Part shown: in pieces, positions 26,276 through 35,114 of the stretch
Layout: every line of letters begins with the position of its first letter
Numbering within the stretch: the first letter of the stretch is position 1
Origin: Acanthopleuribacter pedis
GTDB lineage: Bacteria; Acidobacteriota; Holophagae; Acanthopleuribacterales; Acanthopleuribacteraceae
Assembly (NCBI RefSeq): GCF_017377855.1
Contig: NZ_JAFREP010000054.1
Location: 1-46,196, forward strand
Length of the DNA stretch: 46,196 nt
Direction: 5' to 3'
Made by a program: the position numbers and the translations under genes
The notes under the pieces: model-generated
What the model was told of the DNA's origin: nothing
The model's database searches: none
Seen by the model: the letters and a program-made list of their open reading frames with translations, nothing else

Positions 26276-26854
26276 AGAAAAGGTTTGGGTTCACCTATAT
26301 ATAATGTATGGAAGAACCGCGAACTGGACGAAGGTCGCAACATCAACTTTGTTGTTCACCACGGACGAAGGTCCCAGGTCCCAAGCCGTGAGGAACGACC
26401 GCCGACGCGACAAACGAGGCAGCGATCCCATTCCCGGACACCAAATTAAGATACTATTTTATGAACACCTTCTTTTTAACCATGTCAAACACCTACCTAA
26501 TCGTGCTTTAGATTTAGCATCGGCTCATGGTTTCGCACCATAGGACGGCGATGTATATCCAATGCGCTTTGCTCGAAAAATCAACTTTAAAAGTCAAAAC
26601 GTGCCACACGAACGACATGGCCAATAACTTAGTAAGACGAATTTAGACTTAACAAGCCATCATTGCACGCTTCCGGGCATCAAATAAAACGTACAAAAAC
26701 ACCGTCTCGGCAGGTCCCATTCCTGAGTAAACCCAATACCATTCAGCATCTCTTCTTGAGCCTGGGTCACTATCCTACGCTCACCGAAAAGGCGCTTACG
26801 CGGCGGGTCTTCGCCCCTTTTGAAGCGCTTTGACTGCCGCCGTCACCAGCCGAG
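26276..26854. other. Gene-free stretch between convergent genes
   Basis: About 580 bases between the ends of JmjC-2 and the TolC-type gene. Short frames occur, but none has a ribosome-binding site plus plausible protein; one begins after a TATATATAATG run near 26304 and looks random. It is AT-richer than its flanks. No strong terminator hairpin was found, which is notable for convergent genes. Confidence 0.45.
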
Positions 26855-28411
26855 TTAGCGCGTCTCCGCGCGAGGAAAAGCCAGAACCGCCGCCTGATCC
26901 AACGCGGACATGTCCATCCGATCAAAAGACCCCGTCTCAAATTGCAAGTCGGCCAAAGCCTGCCACAAACGGGCCTGGCTCTCGATTTTACGCAACAGCA
27001 CCGAGGTCAGGCGATCCTCGTAACTGATCAAATCGATCAAGGTTGAGAACCCCAATTTGAGCTTCTTGCGCTCGTTGGCCACGGCTAGTTCGTAATAACC
27101 AACCGACTGGTCCACGGCTTCCAAGGTCTCTAAGGCACGCTGTAAATCCTCGTAAGCAATCATCACCTGCAAGCCGATCTGTCGCTCCAAGTCTTTTAAA
27201 GACAAGCGCGTTTGCTCAAGCCGTGCCCCCTCGCGGCGCACATCGCTTTTGGCTGTTTTGCGCCCAAGCGGCAGCTTATAGCTGAGTTCCACCGCATAAT
27301 TGGCGCCAGGTGTCCGCCGCGACACGGCCGCCAACCATTCTCCTAAGCCGGACCCCTCACGCAGAGTATCGTAGCCGGCTTCCACATTGAGGCTCAAATC
27401 CGGTTTCAAGCCATCGGTCGCCAAGGCATAGCGAATTTGATCGGCCTCGCCGTCCAAACGAAGCGCGCGCAAATCGGCGCGTTGTTCAAGCGCGGTAACC
27501 ACGAGTCTCACCGACTCGGGTAACGCACCTTCGCCCATGAAGGCCGGCTCGGGGAAAGCGGAGGCAACCGCGGGTAAGGCGGCGATCTGCGCGGGTGTCA
27601 AGCCCATCACCAGACCCAAATTATGACGCGATTGGAACACACTGTTGCGGGTATCAATGCGGATCGCCCGCTTGTCGTTTTCATTCGCAAGCAACTGTAA
27701 CAACTCGTTTTCCGGCGTCTCACCCGCCTCAATCAATGCACGCGTTTCTTTCACCAATCGGGTGGAACGGGCTTCGCTTTCTTTGACCACTTCCAAACGC
27801 CGAAGATCGGCACAATACCGCCAATAAGCGTTTATGGTCGCCAAGGTGCGTTGGGCGATGCGAAAACGCCGACGGTATTCAGTCGCGGTTAATGCGCGTT
27901 CGGCGGCACGCTCACGCCCGGTCACCATGTCGCGGCCCTGCCCGCGAAGCAAGGGATAAGAAAGGGAAAGCGAAACATCGGCCGAATTGCGCGTGCTGCT
28001 GTCGTTGTGATGCACATCGCGGCGTTCAAGGGACAGCGACGGGGTGAACTCAATCCCGGATCGGAAGGTTTTTACCAAGGAAGCGTTGAGCCGCGTCGTG
28101 TCCGTATCGGTATTGCCACCGTCCGCGGTGGGAATGCGATCACGCTGGGTAGAAGAACCGACCTCAAATTGGTAATCAAAGGTACCCGCCTCAAACTGCA
28201 AAGCCGCCTCGGCCAAGTTGACATCCTCACGGGCCAAAGCAATTTCGGGGTCGTGAGCCAAGGCCAATTCAATACAGCGCACCAGGTCCAACTTGGGTTC
28301 GGCGGCGAACAAGCCGACGCCACCAAAAGTCACCAGAACAAGCGCCATAAAAAGCCGGGGAACAGCATTAAACCCAAGGGACAAAGTCAAAACAGAAGCG
28401 GTGGTTTTCAT
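26855..28411 (-). CDS. TolC-family outer-membrane efflux protein
   Basis: This 518-aa protein has a signal peptide (start ATG 28411; MKTTASVLTLSL ... GLFAAEP) and two long helical halves typical of outer-membrane efflux proteins. The first begins LDLVRCIELALAHDPEIALAREDVNLAEAAL, with YELAVANERKKLKLG near the end. It would form the trimeric outer-membrane channel that completes export with the NHLM ABC pair and the HlyD adaptor. An in-frame start upstream (28477) is less likely because it overlaps the preceding gene and adds residues before the signal peptide. It lies 53 bases after the HExxH gene on the same strand, so the two are probably co-transcribed, and convergent with JmjC-2. Confidence 0.9.
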   Translation of the reverse strand: MKTTASVLTLSLGFNAVPRLFMALVLVTFGGVGLFAAEPKLDLVRCIELALAHDPEIALAREDVNLAEAALQFEAGTFDYQFEVGSSTQRDRIPTADGGNTDTDTTRLNASLVKTFRSGIEFTPSLSLERRDVHHNDSSTRNSADVSLSLSYPLLRGQGRDMVTGRERAAERALTATEYRRRFRIAQRTLATINAYWRYCADLRRLEVVKESEARSTRLVKETRALIEAGETPENELLQLLANENDKRAIRIDTRNSVFQSRHNLGLVMGLTPAQIAALPAVASAFPEPAFMGEGALPESVRLVVTALEQRADLRALRLDGEADQIRYALATDGLKPDLSLNVEAGYDTLREGSGLGEWLAAVSRRTPGANYAVELSYKLPLGRKTAKSDVRREGARLEQTRLSLKDLERQIGLQVMIAYEDLQRALETLEAVDQSVGYYELAVANERKKLKLGFSTLIDLISYEDRLTSVLLRKIESQARLWQALADLQFETGSFDRMDMSALDQAAVLAFPRAETR

Positions 28412-28464
28412 CGACAGAACTCGCTTTGGAAGGATGGGGTAAAAAAACAGCCAGACTGGATGCC

Positions 28465-29667
28465 TCACACGGGGCAAGGAGAAGGATTGCGCAACAAGAC
28501 ATCAAAGGTTTTCTTTTTGGCGGCCAACCGCTCGGCCCCGTCGGGCGCGGCGATCTCTTCCAGGCTGTGAACGGCCATGGACAGCAAGGTCGTCGCGCGA
28601 CCAAAAGCCCCGTCCCAACCGCCGTTTTCGGCCCGGTCAAAACGCGCCACTTGTTCAGCGGCGGAAACTACCAAGGCAGCCAAAACGGCACGTGCGGCTT
28701 GGCTCAAATCAGCGCAATAATTTTGGAAACGCCCGCCTTCACGGTACACGGGAGCCCGCTCTAATCCCAGAAACGTCAGGAACCACGTGGGTTGGAAGGA
28801 ACCCGCGGCGGCGCAAATCCCCATAAAGTCGGCCAACAATTCATCGTGCAGGTTGGTGCGCATGAATCCGAGCAAACGCAACACCGCGTAATGGGTCGCC
28901 TCATGCTCCAAGCGCAGCAGTCGGGAACGCCGCAACCAATCAGCCTGGTCCAACGGCTCACCCATCAGGGTCAATTGATCCGCGGGTACATTGCTGTAGG
29001 GTGATTCGCCCAAAATGATCAGGCGATCACAATAGTGCGCCTTGTCCTGCAGCATCTCGGGCATGCCCGTGTCCGCAAAATCGCCATCCGGGTGTCGCGC
29101 CTCCCAGTTCTCACGGAAACGATGAATCCGCGCCCAATTGGCCAGGCCGGAAATCATGATTGCGCCCATCGAGTCAGGTAACGGCTTGGGTTCGTTTCGC
29201 TTGGCCAAAGCACGCACCAAACAGGTGAAGTCGTGTCGATCCGGCGCGGTGATGACGGGAACGGCACCGCCCAAACCCTGATGAAGGTGGAGGGTCAGGG
29301 TTTCGGGGCTGCGCAGGATCAAGCCCTCGGCCCCGGCCAATTCAGTGACGGGTTGTCCCCGCAAAGTAGCGGCACGGTAATCGGGATCTTGGCTCATGCC
29401 GGCGGCAATGGGAAAAGCGAGCTGGGGTAAACAGGAACGCAAGACCGGCCAAACCCCTTGGTCGTGCGCCTGCTCGGCCCATTCACGCCAAATGGTGACG
29501 GAAGCTTCGGAAGACAGCGGCAAACCCGCTTGAAGAAAACGGGTTAGAGCCTGTTCATCCCATTCCGGCGGCCCATTGTAAGCCGCCAACTCCGCCGCGA
29601 CGGCGTCCGAGGCGCCAAAAGCAGCCAAAATCTGGACGCGGGACTGGGTTCTCAAAGATTGGTTCAC
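28465..29667 (-). CDS. HExxH-containing protein of unknown family
   Basis: This 400-aa protein starts at GTG 29667, with GAGG upstream; an upstream in-frame extension looks non-coding. The clearest motif is LEHEATHY, with His255-Glu256-x-x-His259, the zinc-binding HExxH signature. Glu276 or Asp280 in HDELLADFMG about 20 residues later could be the third ligand, as in gluzincin peptidases. No signal peptide or membrane segment is visible, so a cytoplasmic role is likely. I do not recognise the family. It is transcribed with the TolC gene inside the RiPP locus. It might trim a peptide, act on the precursor, or be a metalloprotein without protease activity. The motif is seen; activity is inference. 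Confidence 0.72.
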   Translation of the reverse strand: MNQSLRTQSRVQILAAFGASDAVAAELAAYNGPPEWDEQALTRFLQAGLPLSSEASVTIWREWAEQAHDQGVWPVLRSCLPQLAFPIAAGMSQDPDYRAATLRGQPVTELAGAEGLILRSPETLTLHLHQGLGGAVPVITAPDRHDFTCLVRALAKRNEPKPLPDSMGAIMISGLANWARIHRFRENWEARHPDGDFADTGMPEMLQDKAHYCDRLIILGESPYSNVPADQLTLMGEPLDQADWLRRSRLLRLEHEATHYAVLRLLGFMRTNLHDELLADFMGICAAAGSFQPTWFLTFLGLERAPVYREGGRFQNYCADLSQAARAVLAALVVSAAEQVARFDRAENGGWDGAFGRATTLLSMAVHSLEEIAAPDGAERLAAKKKTFDVLLRNPSPCPV

Positions 29668-30099
29668 GTGTACCTCGCGGGGTTGAGAAGAAAAGCAACC
29701 GGGACCACCCACCACCCATACGACGCAACCGAAAAGTAATCGGCGCGTAGGGCGGACGGCCGGGCGCCGGGTTCCCAAGGGAAGAAGCGGGAAAAACAGC
29801 CGGCGGCTAGGTTCCTCGTTCGCGTTTCCATAAGGTGTCGTTTTTGTGCCAACACGGCATACAGAACACGACAAAAAATCGGACGTTCAAATCATAAGAA
29901 AAGAGACACCGATATGCAAATACGCCATACTTTGAATCGCGCAAAGAATACCAGGTCACGCCCAAAAAAGCCAGCACGTTTCCTACCGGCTTGAAGCCTG
30001 AATCCTTTATTCCCAGCATCCTGATCGGGTATCTATGCCATTACGAATTGGTTAAACCAAACGCCAAGAAAACGGATAACATGGCGCGGAAAATAAGAG

Positions 30100-30128
30100 T
30101 TGGCAAAGCCCACCGGCTGTTGTAAATT
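30100..30128 (+). promoter_or_regulatory. Sigma-70-like promoter for the HlyD operon
   Basis: TTGGCA (30100-30105), a 17-base spacer, then TAAATT (30123-30128). The -35 box matches five of six consensus bases, the -10 box four of six, and the spacing is ideal. It would give a 5' leader of about 250 bases before the HlyD start, which includes the short repeat motif near 30319. Confidence 0.4.
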
Positions 30129-30315
30129 GAACCAGCGAAATTTATAAAAGTTTTCCGATTTCGTACGGCTTTATTCTTTTTGCACGATTTCCTCGGCTTG
30201 CACCGACGGTTTTCTCACATCCCTGCACGCCGGTTGTTTGATCCACGGCGTCTCCTTCGCCAGGGGATCTATTTGCCGGCTTGTTCCGGCCTCTTTCCGC
30301 GACCAAGGCAGGGTT

Positions 30316-30331
30316 TTAACCTAAGAAGCGC
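30316..30331 (+). repeat. Isolated copy of the ACCTAAGAAGCGC repeat end
   Basis: TTAACCTAAGAAGCGC matches the terminal repeat of the 6652-6825 element. The next base run (GGTTTTTGG) differs from the element's interior, so this is either a decayed copy or a solo end. It lies in the leader of the HlyD operon. Confidence 0.5.
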
Positions 30332-30391
30332 GGTTTTTGGGTATCCGTGAACCGCGCCCTGCAAACCCATCTCATGTCGGACTGGATCCCT

Positions 30392-31651
30392 ATGTCTAAA
30401 GTTTTTCGCAAAGTCTCATTGGCACGGCTTTCGAGCCCGGAGCAGTTGGATCAGCTCATTACCGTTGCCGGCTCGGGTGCTTGGCTGGCCTTGCTCGCGG
30501 TCGGTGTCTTGTTGGCATCCATCATCGCGTGGGCGGTCTACGGCCGCATTCCCACCACGGTTTCCGGCGGCGGCATTCTTATTAAAACGGGCGGCATCGT
30601 GAATGTGGTCGCCCCAGTGGACGGCCAAATCGAGGCGCTGTACGTCAGCGAAGGCGACTTGGTCAAAAAAGGCCAAATCATTGCGCGGATTGCGCAGCCA
30701 CGCCTGCTCGATGAAATTCGCGCGGCCCGCGCGGCCCTCACTGACTTGGAAGAACGCGAGCGGCAAATGACGGGCATGGGCGCCGAAAACGTGCGTTTCG
30801 ATGTGGTCGCCATTGAAAAAGAACAAGCGGGATTGGTTCAGGAAATCCAGATCACGGAAGACCGACTGAAGTGGCTGCGCGAGCGCCGCAAGCTTCAGAA
30901 AGGCCTGCTGGACGAGGGTTTGATTACGCGCAAGACACTGGTAGACACGGAAAACGAAATCAGCAAAGCGGGCCTGACCATTGAGCAGAAACGCGGCGCC
31001 ATTAAGAAGCTGGAAGCACGCGCACAACGGTTAAACGCCGAACGCGATCAGGAACGCTTGCGCGGTCAACGAGAAATAAGCGATGCGCGTCGCGAGTTAG
31101 AACTCAAAAAGGCGGCATTGGAGTATTCATCCCGCATCCTCAGCTCCCACACGGGCATTGTGGTGGAGTTGCGCGTGCCTCAAGGTCAGGTGATTCGCCC
31201 CGGTAACCCGGTGCTCAGCCTCGAGCTGTCCGGCGAAGATATCCAAGATTTACAGGCTTTGATTTACATGCCCTCGGGGAAAGGCAAACAAATTGAGCCC
31301 GGCATGTTGATGCGGATTTCCCCGCAAACGGTCAAACGCGAGGAACACGGTTACATGCAAGGCATTGTCACCCACGTGGCCGAGTTCCCCTCCTCCAAAC
31401 AAGGCATGATGCGCCACCTGGAAAACGAAAGTCTGGTGGATCAGTTTTTTAAGGACGGTGCACCCATCGCGGTGTTTGCCGACCCCATCCCCGACCCCGA
31501 GTTGGCCAGCGGTTACCGTTGGTCGACCCCCAAGGGACCACCTGATCGGGTGTATAGCGGAACCCTGTGTGCCGGCAGCGTGGAAGTCGAGAACCAAGCG
31601 CCGATCAGCCTGGTTTTTCCCTTTCTCAAAAAACAAGCCGGTCTTAACTGA
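30392..31651 (+). CDS. NHLM-type bacteriocin secretion protein, HlyD family
   Basis: This 419-aa periplasmic adaptor bridges ABC exporter and outer-membrane channel. It begins MSKVFRKVSLARLSSPEQLDQL, the typical opening of NHLM HlyD proteins, followed by a membrane helix (about 30-52). A biotinyl-lipoyl half (VVAPVDGQIEALYVSEGDLVKKGQ), a long coiled-coil hairpin (about 110-250) and a second lipoyl half (SSHTGIVVELRVPQGQVI) come next. The ATG at 30392 is chosen by family agreement; in-frame starts lie 6 and 15 codons upstream. It is separated from the two ABC genes by the precursor and tailoring genes but is the third expected NHLM component. It also heads a long same-strand run of sensor and transport genes, linking the two halves of the locus. 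Confidence 0.92.
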   Translation: MSKVFRKVSLARLSSPEQLDQLITVAGSGAWLALLAVGVLLASIIAWAVYGRIPTTVSGGGILIKTGGIVNVVAPVDGQIEALYVSEGDLVKKGQIIARIAQPRLLDEIRAARAALTDLEERERQMTGMGAENVRFDVVAIEKEQAGLVQEIQITEDRLKWLRERRKLQKGLLDEGLITRKTLVDTENEISKAGLTIEQKRGAIKKLEARAQRLNAERDQERLRGQREISDARRELELKKAALEYSSRILSSHTGIVVELRVPQGQVIRPGNPVLSLELSGEDIQDLQALIYMPSGKGKQIEPGMLMRISPQTVKREEHGYMQGIVTHVAEFPSSKQGMMRHLENESLVDQFFKDGAPIAVFADPIPDPELASGYRWSTPKGPPDRVYSGTLCAGSVEVENQAPISLVFPFLKKQAGLN

Positions 31652-31671
31652 ATCAATTAGGAGCACGCGAC

Positions 31672-32841
31672 ATGTCATTCATCCACGCCCGGCGCGTCCT
31701 CGGCCGGCGCAATTTGCACATAACCATGAGCCTGCTGCTCGGGTGCGCCCTGTTTGCCTGCGGCGGCCTCGCCCCCACGGACACCAAGGCGGCGGAAGGG
31801 CAAAGCGACAGCATCCGCATCGGCGCGGCTTGGCCGCTCTCGAGCCGCCAGGACCAATTTCGGGAAGGCATTCAGTTGGCCGCGGATGAATTGAACCGCG
31901 GCGGCGGGGTGCTCGGCCGCAAGGTCGAACTGGTGTTTGCCGACGACGAGGGTACGGTTCGAGTCGGCAAATTGGTGGCCCAGCGTTTTGCCGAAAAAGA
32001 ACAGCTGGATGCGGTCATCGGCCATTTCGATTCACACATCGCCATCGCCGCCTCGGTCACCTACGCCTTCCACAACCTATTGTTTATTTCACCCGGCGCA
32101 ACCAACCCCAAACTCACCCGCCAGGGTTTTTCCAAGGTGTTTCGCACCTGTCCCAGCGACACTCAGGCGGGCGCCCAACTGGCGGACATCGCACAAAGCT
32201 TGGGTTACCGTCAATTGGTGGTGGTACATGAGCAGAGCCGCTACGGCGGTGAACTGGCCAACGCGATTGAGTTTCGCGCGGGCGAGTTGGACCTGGAAAT
32301 CACCGCACGCATTTCCTACAGTGTGCAATCCGGCGACCTTCGCTTGCTGATGGAACGTCTGGAGCTCGTTGAATTCGACGCGGTTTTCTTCGCGGGCGAA
32401 GCGAGCGACGCGGCCCGGTTCATTCGCACCGCGCGCGCGGAAGGGTTTAGCGCACCGTTCCTCGGCGGTTACGGACTCGACAATCCCGAACTCTTTTCCG
32501 GTAACCACGGCGACGTGGAAGATACCTTGGTCCTCTCGGTCTTCCACGGCGACAACCCCAATCCCTACGTCCAATCCTTTAACCTGCGTTTCCAAGAGGC
32601 CTACGGCCGGCGGCCCGACGCATGGGCGGCGCAAGGCTACGACGCATTAATCATGCTGGCCCACGGGATTCGCATGGCGCAAAGCACCGAGGACGCGGAG
32701 GTCGCCAAAGCACTGCACGCGATGAACGCCTGGTACGGCGTCACCGGCACCCATCGCTTCGACGCGCAAGGTGACGTTTTGGAAAAAGCCATGGTTCCCA
32801 AAATCGCCAAAAACGGGAACCTCGCCTATTTCGAACGCTAA
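31672..32841 (+). CDS. Periplasmic ligand-binding protein, LivK/branched-chain-amino-acid type
   Basis: This 389-aa protein begins 20 bases after the HlyD stop, behind TTAGGAG. The N-terminus has a signal peptide with lipobox-like LLLGC and LFAC sequences, so it may be a lipoprotein. The mature part opens with IRIGAAWPLSSRQDQFREGIQLAADELNRGGGVLGRKVELVFADDEG, typical of type I periplasmic binding proteins of the Peripla_BP_6 family, and keeps IGHFDSHIAIAASVTY and FISPGATNPKLT regions. No cognate ABC permease or ATPase lies nearby. That suggests a role in sensing, perhaps with the membrane sensors downstream, rather than import. The ligand cannot be told from sequence. Confidence 0.88.
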   Translation: MSFIHARRVLGRRNLHITMSLLLGCALFACGGLAPTDTKAAEGQSDSIRIGAAWPLSSRQDQFREGIQLAADELNRGGGVLGRKVELVFADDEGTVRVGKLVAQRFAEKEQLDAVIGHFDSHIAIAASVTYAFHNLLFISPGATNPKLTRQGFSKVFRTCPSDTQAGAQLADIAQSLGYRQLVVVHEQSRYGGELANAIEFRAGELDLEITARISYSVQSGDLRLLMERLELVEFDAVFFAGEASDAARFIRTARAEGFSAPFLGGYGLDNPELFSGNHGDVEDTLVLSVFHGDNPNPYVQSFNLRFQEAYGRRPDAWAAQGYDALIMLAHGIRMAQSTEDAEVAKALHAMNAWYGVTGTHRFDAQGDVLEKAMVPKIAKNGNLAYFER

Positions 32842-33080
32842 CCCCAACCCGCGGTCACCCCAACCCCACGAAACCCAATCCGCGCATGGACGAGGATGCC
32901 GTCACGGGTCGCCCCGCAACCCAACCAGGCGCGCCCCCGCCCCACCCGAACCGACCGCAAACCCAACAACAACCCCGGCCCGAAAACCCCCAAGAGGTTT
33001 TGCTTTGCAGCGAAACGCCTTGGGAACGAGACGGGCGAACCTCACGGCTCACTTCCTTTACGACAAGGGGCACACGCTCT

Positions 33081-33737
33081 ATGTTTTCACAAGAACAACT
33101 GATCAAAACGGCCTATCGACTGTTGCTGGGAACGGCGTTTTTCAGCCTGCCGGCCCTGGCCCAAAGCGACGGCCAGCTCTGGCTTTCCACCAGCAAAAGC
33201 CTTTACCGCTCGGGTAATTTATCGTTCAAATTCTACGGCGAAACCCGCTTGCAAGATGATGGGACCGACGCCCTAGGCCACTTCTTCGGCCCCACGGTTT
33301 CCTACCGTGTCAAACCCTGGTTGAACCTGGGTGGCGCGGTCAAAATGATCCACTTCAAAAGCGGCGACAGCTTTGCAAAAATCCGTCGCCCCGAGATTCA
33401 AGCAACGCTTAAGTTCAAGCTCTTGGATCGCTTGTCCTACAGCCATCGCAACCGCTACGAATATTTCTCGCGGGAAGGTCGCGACGATACGGAACGCCTG
33501 CGCTCACGGTTGAACTTCTCGATCCCGCTCAAGCATCCGTCCCTTTCGAAAATCTATTTCGGCAACGAGTTTTTTTACCGGCCCGATACCGGCGAATGGG
33601 AACGCAACCGATTGGTCCCCTTCGGCTTAACCTTTAAGCTGCCGCGAAAACAATCCCTGTCCCTGTTTTACATGCTCGAGCATATTCGCCGCAATTCGCA
33701 TGACAACCACACCCTCGGTATCAATTATTCTTTTTAA
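33081..33737 (+). CDS. DUF2490-like outer-membrane beta-barrel protein
   Basis: This 218-aa protein has its ATG placed behind AAGGGG at somewhat long spacing; an upstream extension is Pro-rich and non-coding in style. A signal peptide ends near LPALAQS. The rest shows alternating aromatic and charged strands (LSFKFYGETRL, SYSHRNRYEYFS, RLRSRLNFSIPL) and ends in a terminal Phe (GINYSF), the C-terminal signature for outer-membrane assembly. Size and strand pattern fit DUF2490. The gene sits in the operon-like run after the binding protein. It may be a small channel or a surface protein; no substrate can be inferred. Confidence 0.72.
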   Translation: MFSQEQLIKTAYRLLLGTAFFSLPALAQSDGQLWLSTSKSLYRSGNLSFKFYGETRLQDDGTDALGHFFGPTVSYRVKPWLNLGGAVKMIHFKSGDSFAKIRRPEIQATLKFKLLDRLSYSHRNRYEYFSREGRDDTERLRSRLNFSIPLKHPSLSKIYFGNEFFYRPDTGEWERNRLVPFGLTFKLPRKQSLSLFYMLEHIRRNSHDNHTLGINYSF

Positions 33738-33823
33738 ATACCCACCGAACTTATATCCATGTCGCTTCCGATTGCGACCTTGTTCATCTCCGTTCCAACC
33801 CGTCCTCACTCAAGGATTCTCGA

Positions 33824-35026
33824 TTGCAGTACCACCACTACCACCAACTCAAACCGCTGCTTGACAGCTTAAAAACCGAGCTACGCATTGCCATCATTTG
33901 CTCGGGTGACCCCCGCGTCGCGGGCGCCAATTTTTACCAGACCTACAACGAACGTCACTGGAAAAGCTATGCCGCCGTGGCCGACGACCTGAAACGAACC
34001 TTGGAGGAAGCGGGCTTCCGCCACGTGGTCGTTTTGGCCGACGACAGTTCACTGCCCAACCGGCTTGCGGCCCATCGCATCCACTTGGCCTGGCTCAACA
34101 CGGCGGGCATGCAAGGTCGCAATGCCATGGCCCATACGGCCGGCCTGCTGGAATCGCTGGGTATCGCCTACGTGGGCCACAGCCCGATGAACTACGCCCT
34201 CATGGACCACAAACTCAACCTAAAACGCATGCTGGGCGGTTTCGGCATCGCCACGCCGGACTGGTTAACCTGGCACCCGGAACACGCGCCGGACAAATCC
34301 GATTTCGCGCAACGCTTCCGCCAATTCGCCGAGGGTGATCCCGGCCCCTGGGTGGTCAAACCCGTTTCCGGCCGCGCCTCTTGGTACATCCACGTCGTCA
34401 ACGATTTCAACGAACTGTGGGATGCGGTTCATTCCGTTTATCGCCAAACGTTTAACCAGGTATTGATCGAACGTTTTCTGGACGGTCCTGAATACTGTGT
34501 CTCGGTGGGACCGGCGCTGATCCACCGCAACCAGACATTTGAACGCGGGCCCGAACCTCTTGCCTTCTCCTTTTTACAGCGCCTTTTCCAACAGGACGAG
34601 CGCATTTTTCAATCCATCGACCACGCGCCGCTGAACCGCAAGCGCACCCGCCTGATCCAGCCGACAGAAGAACCCAAGCTGGTCCAACATTTGGCCCAAA
34701 TCGGCCGCCGCTTGTACCGCGAATTAAACCTGAACTACCTAATTCGGGTGGATTTACGCGCGGCTAAGGACGGCACGGTCCAAGTTTTGGAAGTCAACCC
34801 CAAACCCGACCTCAAACGGCCGGACGAAGGCGGCACCAGCTTGGTATCCATGGGGTTGGGACAACAGAACATGGATTACGGTGATTTGGTGCAATCGCTG
34901 CTGGGCGCATACCTCGACAGTAACTTGATCCACCGTCCCAAGGCATTGGCCGGCTTGGCCGAACCCCTTGCCAAGGTATCCCTGAGACCGCCGGTTCGGC
35001 TGGTTTCCTCCGCCGAAGGTTTTTAG
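33824..35026 (+). CDS. ATP-grasp ligase, D-Ala-D-Ala ligase-like
   Basis: This ~400-aa protein starts at TTG with AAGGA upstream. The N-terminal domain resembles the pre-ATP-grasp region of D-Ala-D-Ala ligases. The ATP-grasp part has PWVVKPVSGRASWYIHVV (nucleotide-binding lysine and loop), VLIERFLDGPEYCVSV and the metal-binding VDL...VLEVNPKPDLK near residues 310-328 (Asp, Glu and Asn present). The fold predicts ATP-dependent joining of a carboxylate to an amine. It is not in a cell-wall cluster. It lies between an outer-membrane barrel and a sensor-transporter fusion. It could make or modify a small peptide-like signal, but substrates are unknown. It differs from standard Ddl in the substrate region (no GMT motif; KPDLKRP instead). 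Confidence 0.82.
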   Translation: MQYHHYHQLKPLLDSLKTELRIAIICSGDPRVAGANFYQTYNERHWKSYAAVADDLKRTLEEAGFRHVVVLADDSSLPNRLAAHRIHLAWLNTAGMQGRNAMAHTAGLLESLGIAYVGHSPMNYALMDHKLNLKRMLGGFGIATPDWLTWHPEHAPDKSDFAQRFRQFAEGDPGPWVVKPVSGRASWYIHVVNDFNELWDAVHSVYRQTFNQVLIERFLDGPEYCVSVGPALIHRNQTFERGPEPLAFSFLQRLFQQDERIFQSIDHAPLNRKRTRLIQPTEEPKLVQHLAQIGRRLYRELNLNYLIRVDLRAAKDGTVQVLEVNPKPDLKRPDEGGTSLVSMGLGQQNMDYGDLVQSLLGAYLDSNLIHRPKALAGLAEPLAKVSLRPPVRLVSSAEGF

Positions 35027-35114
35027 AAAAAGGAAGCAGTCATGGGATTTCCCCTAACCACCCGCAACAGACCGGCGCGCATCGACACAATCACCCTTTT
35101 CGGGGAGGCCGCCC

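Larger units (their letters stand above)
29668..30391. other. Divergent intergenic region with likely promoter
   Basis: About 720 bases between the leftward HExxH-tolC genes and the rightward HlyD operon. It contains a promoter-like pair at 30100-30128, a palindrome TTGGTTAAACCAA near 30045, and a copy of the ACCTAAGAAGCGC motif at about 30319. No coding frame is convincing. Regulatory control of both arms probably lies here. Confidence 0.5.

Noticed and set aside
26304..26543. 79-codon frame after a TATATATAATG run, considered as a small peptide gene
   Set aside because: No Shine-Dalgarno and random-looking translation; no leader-like motif.
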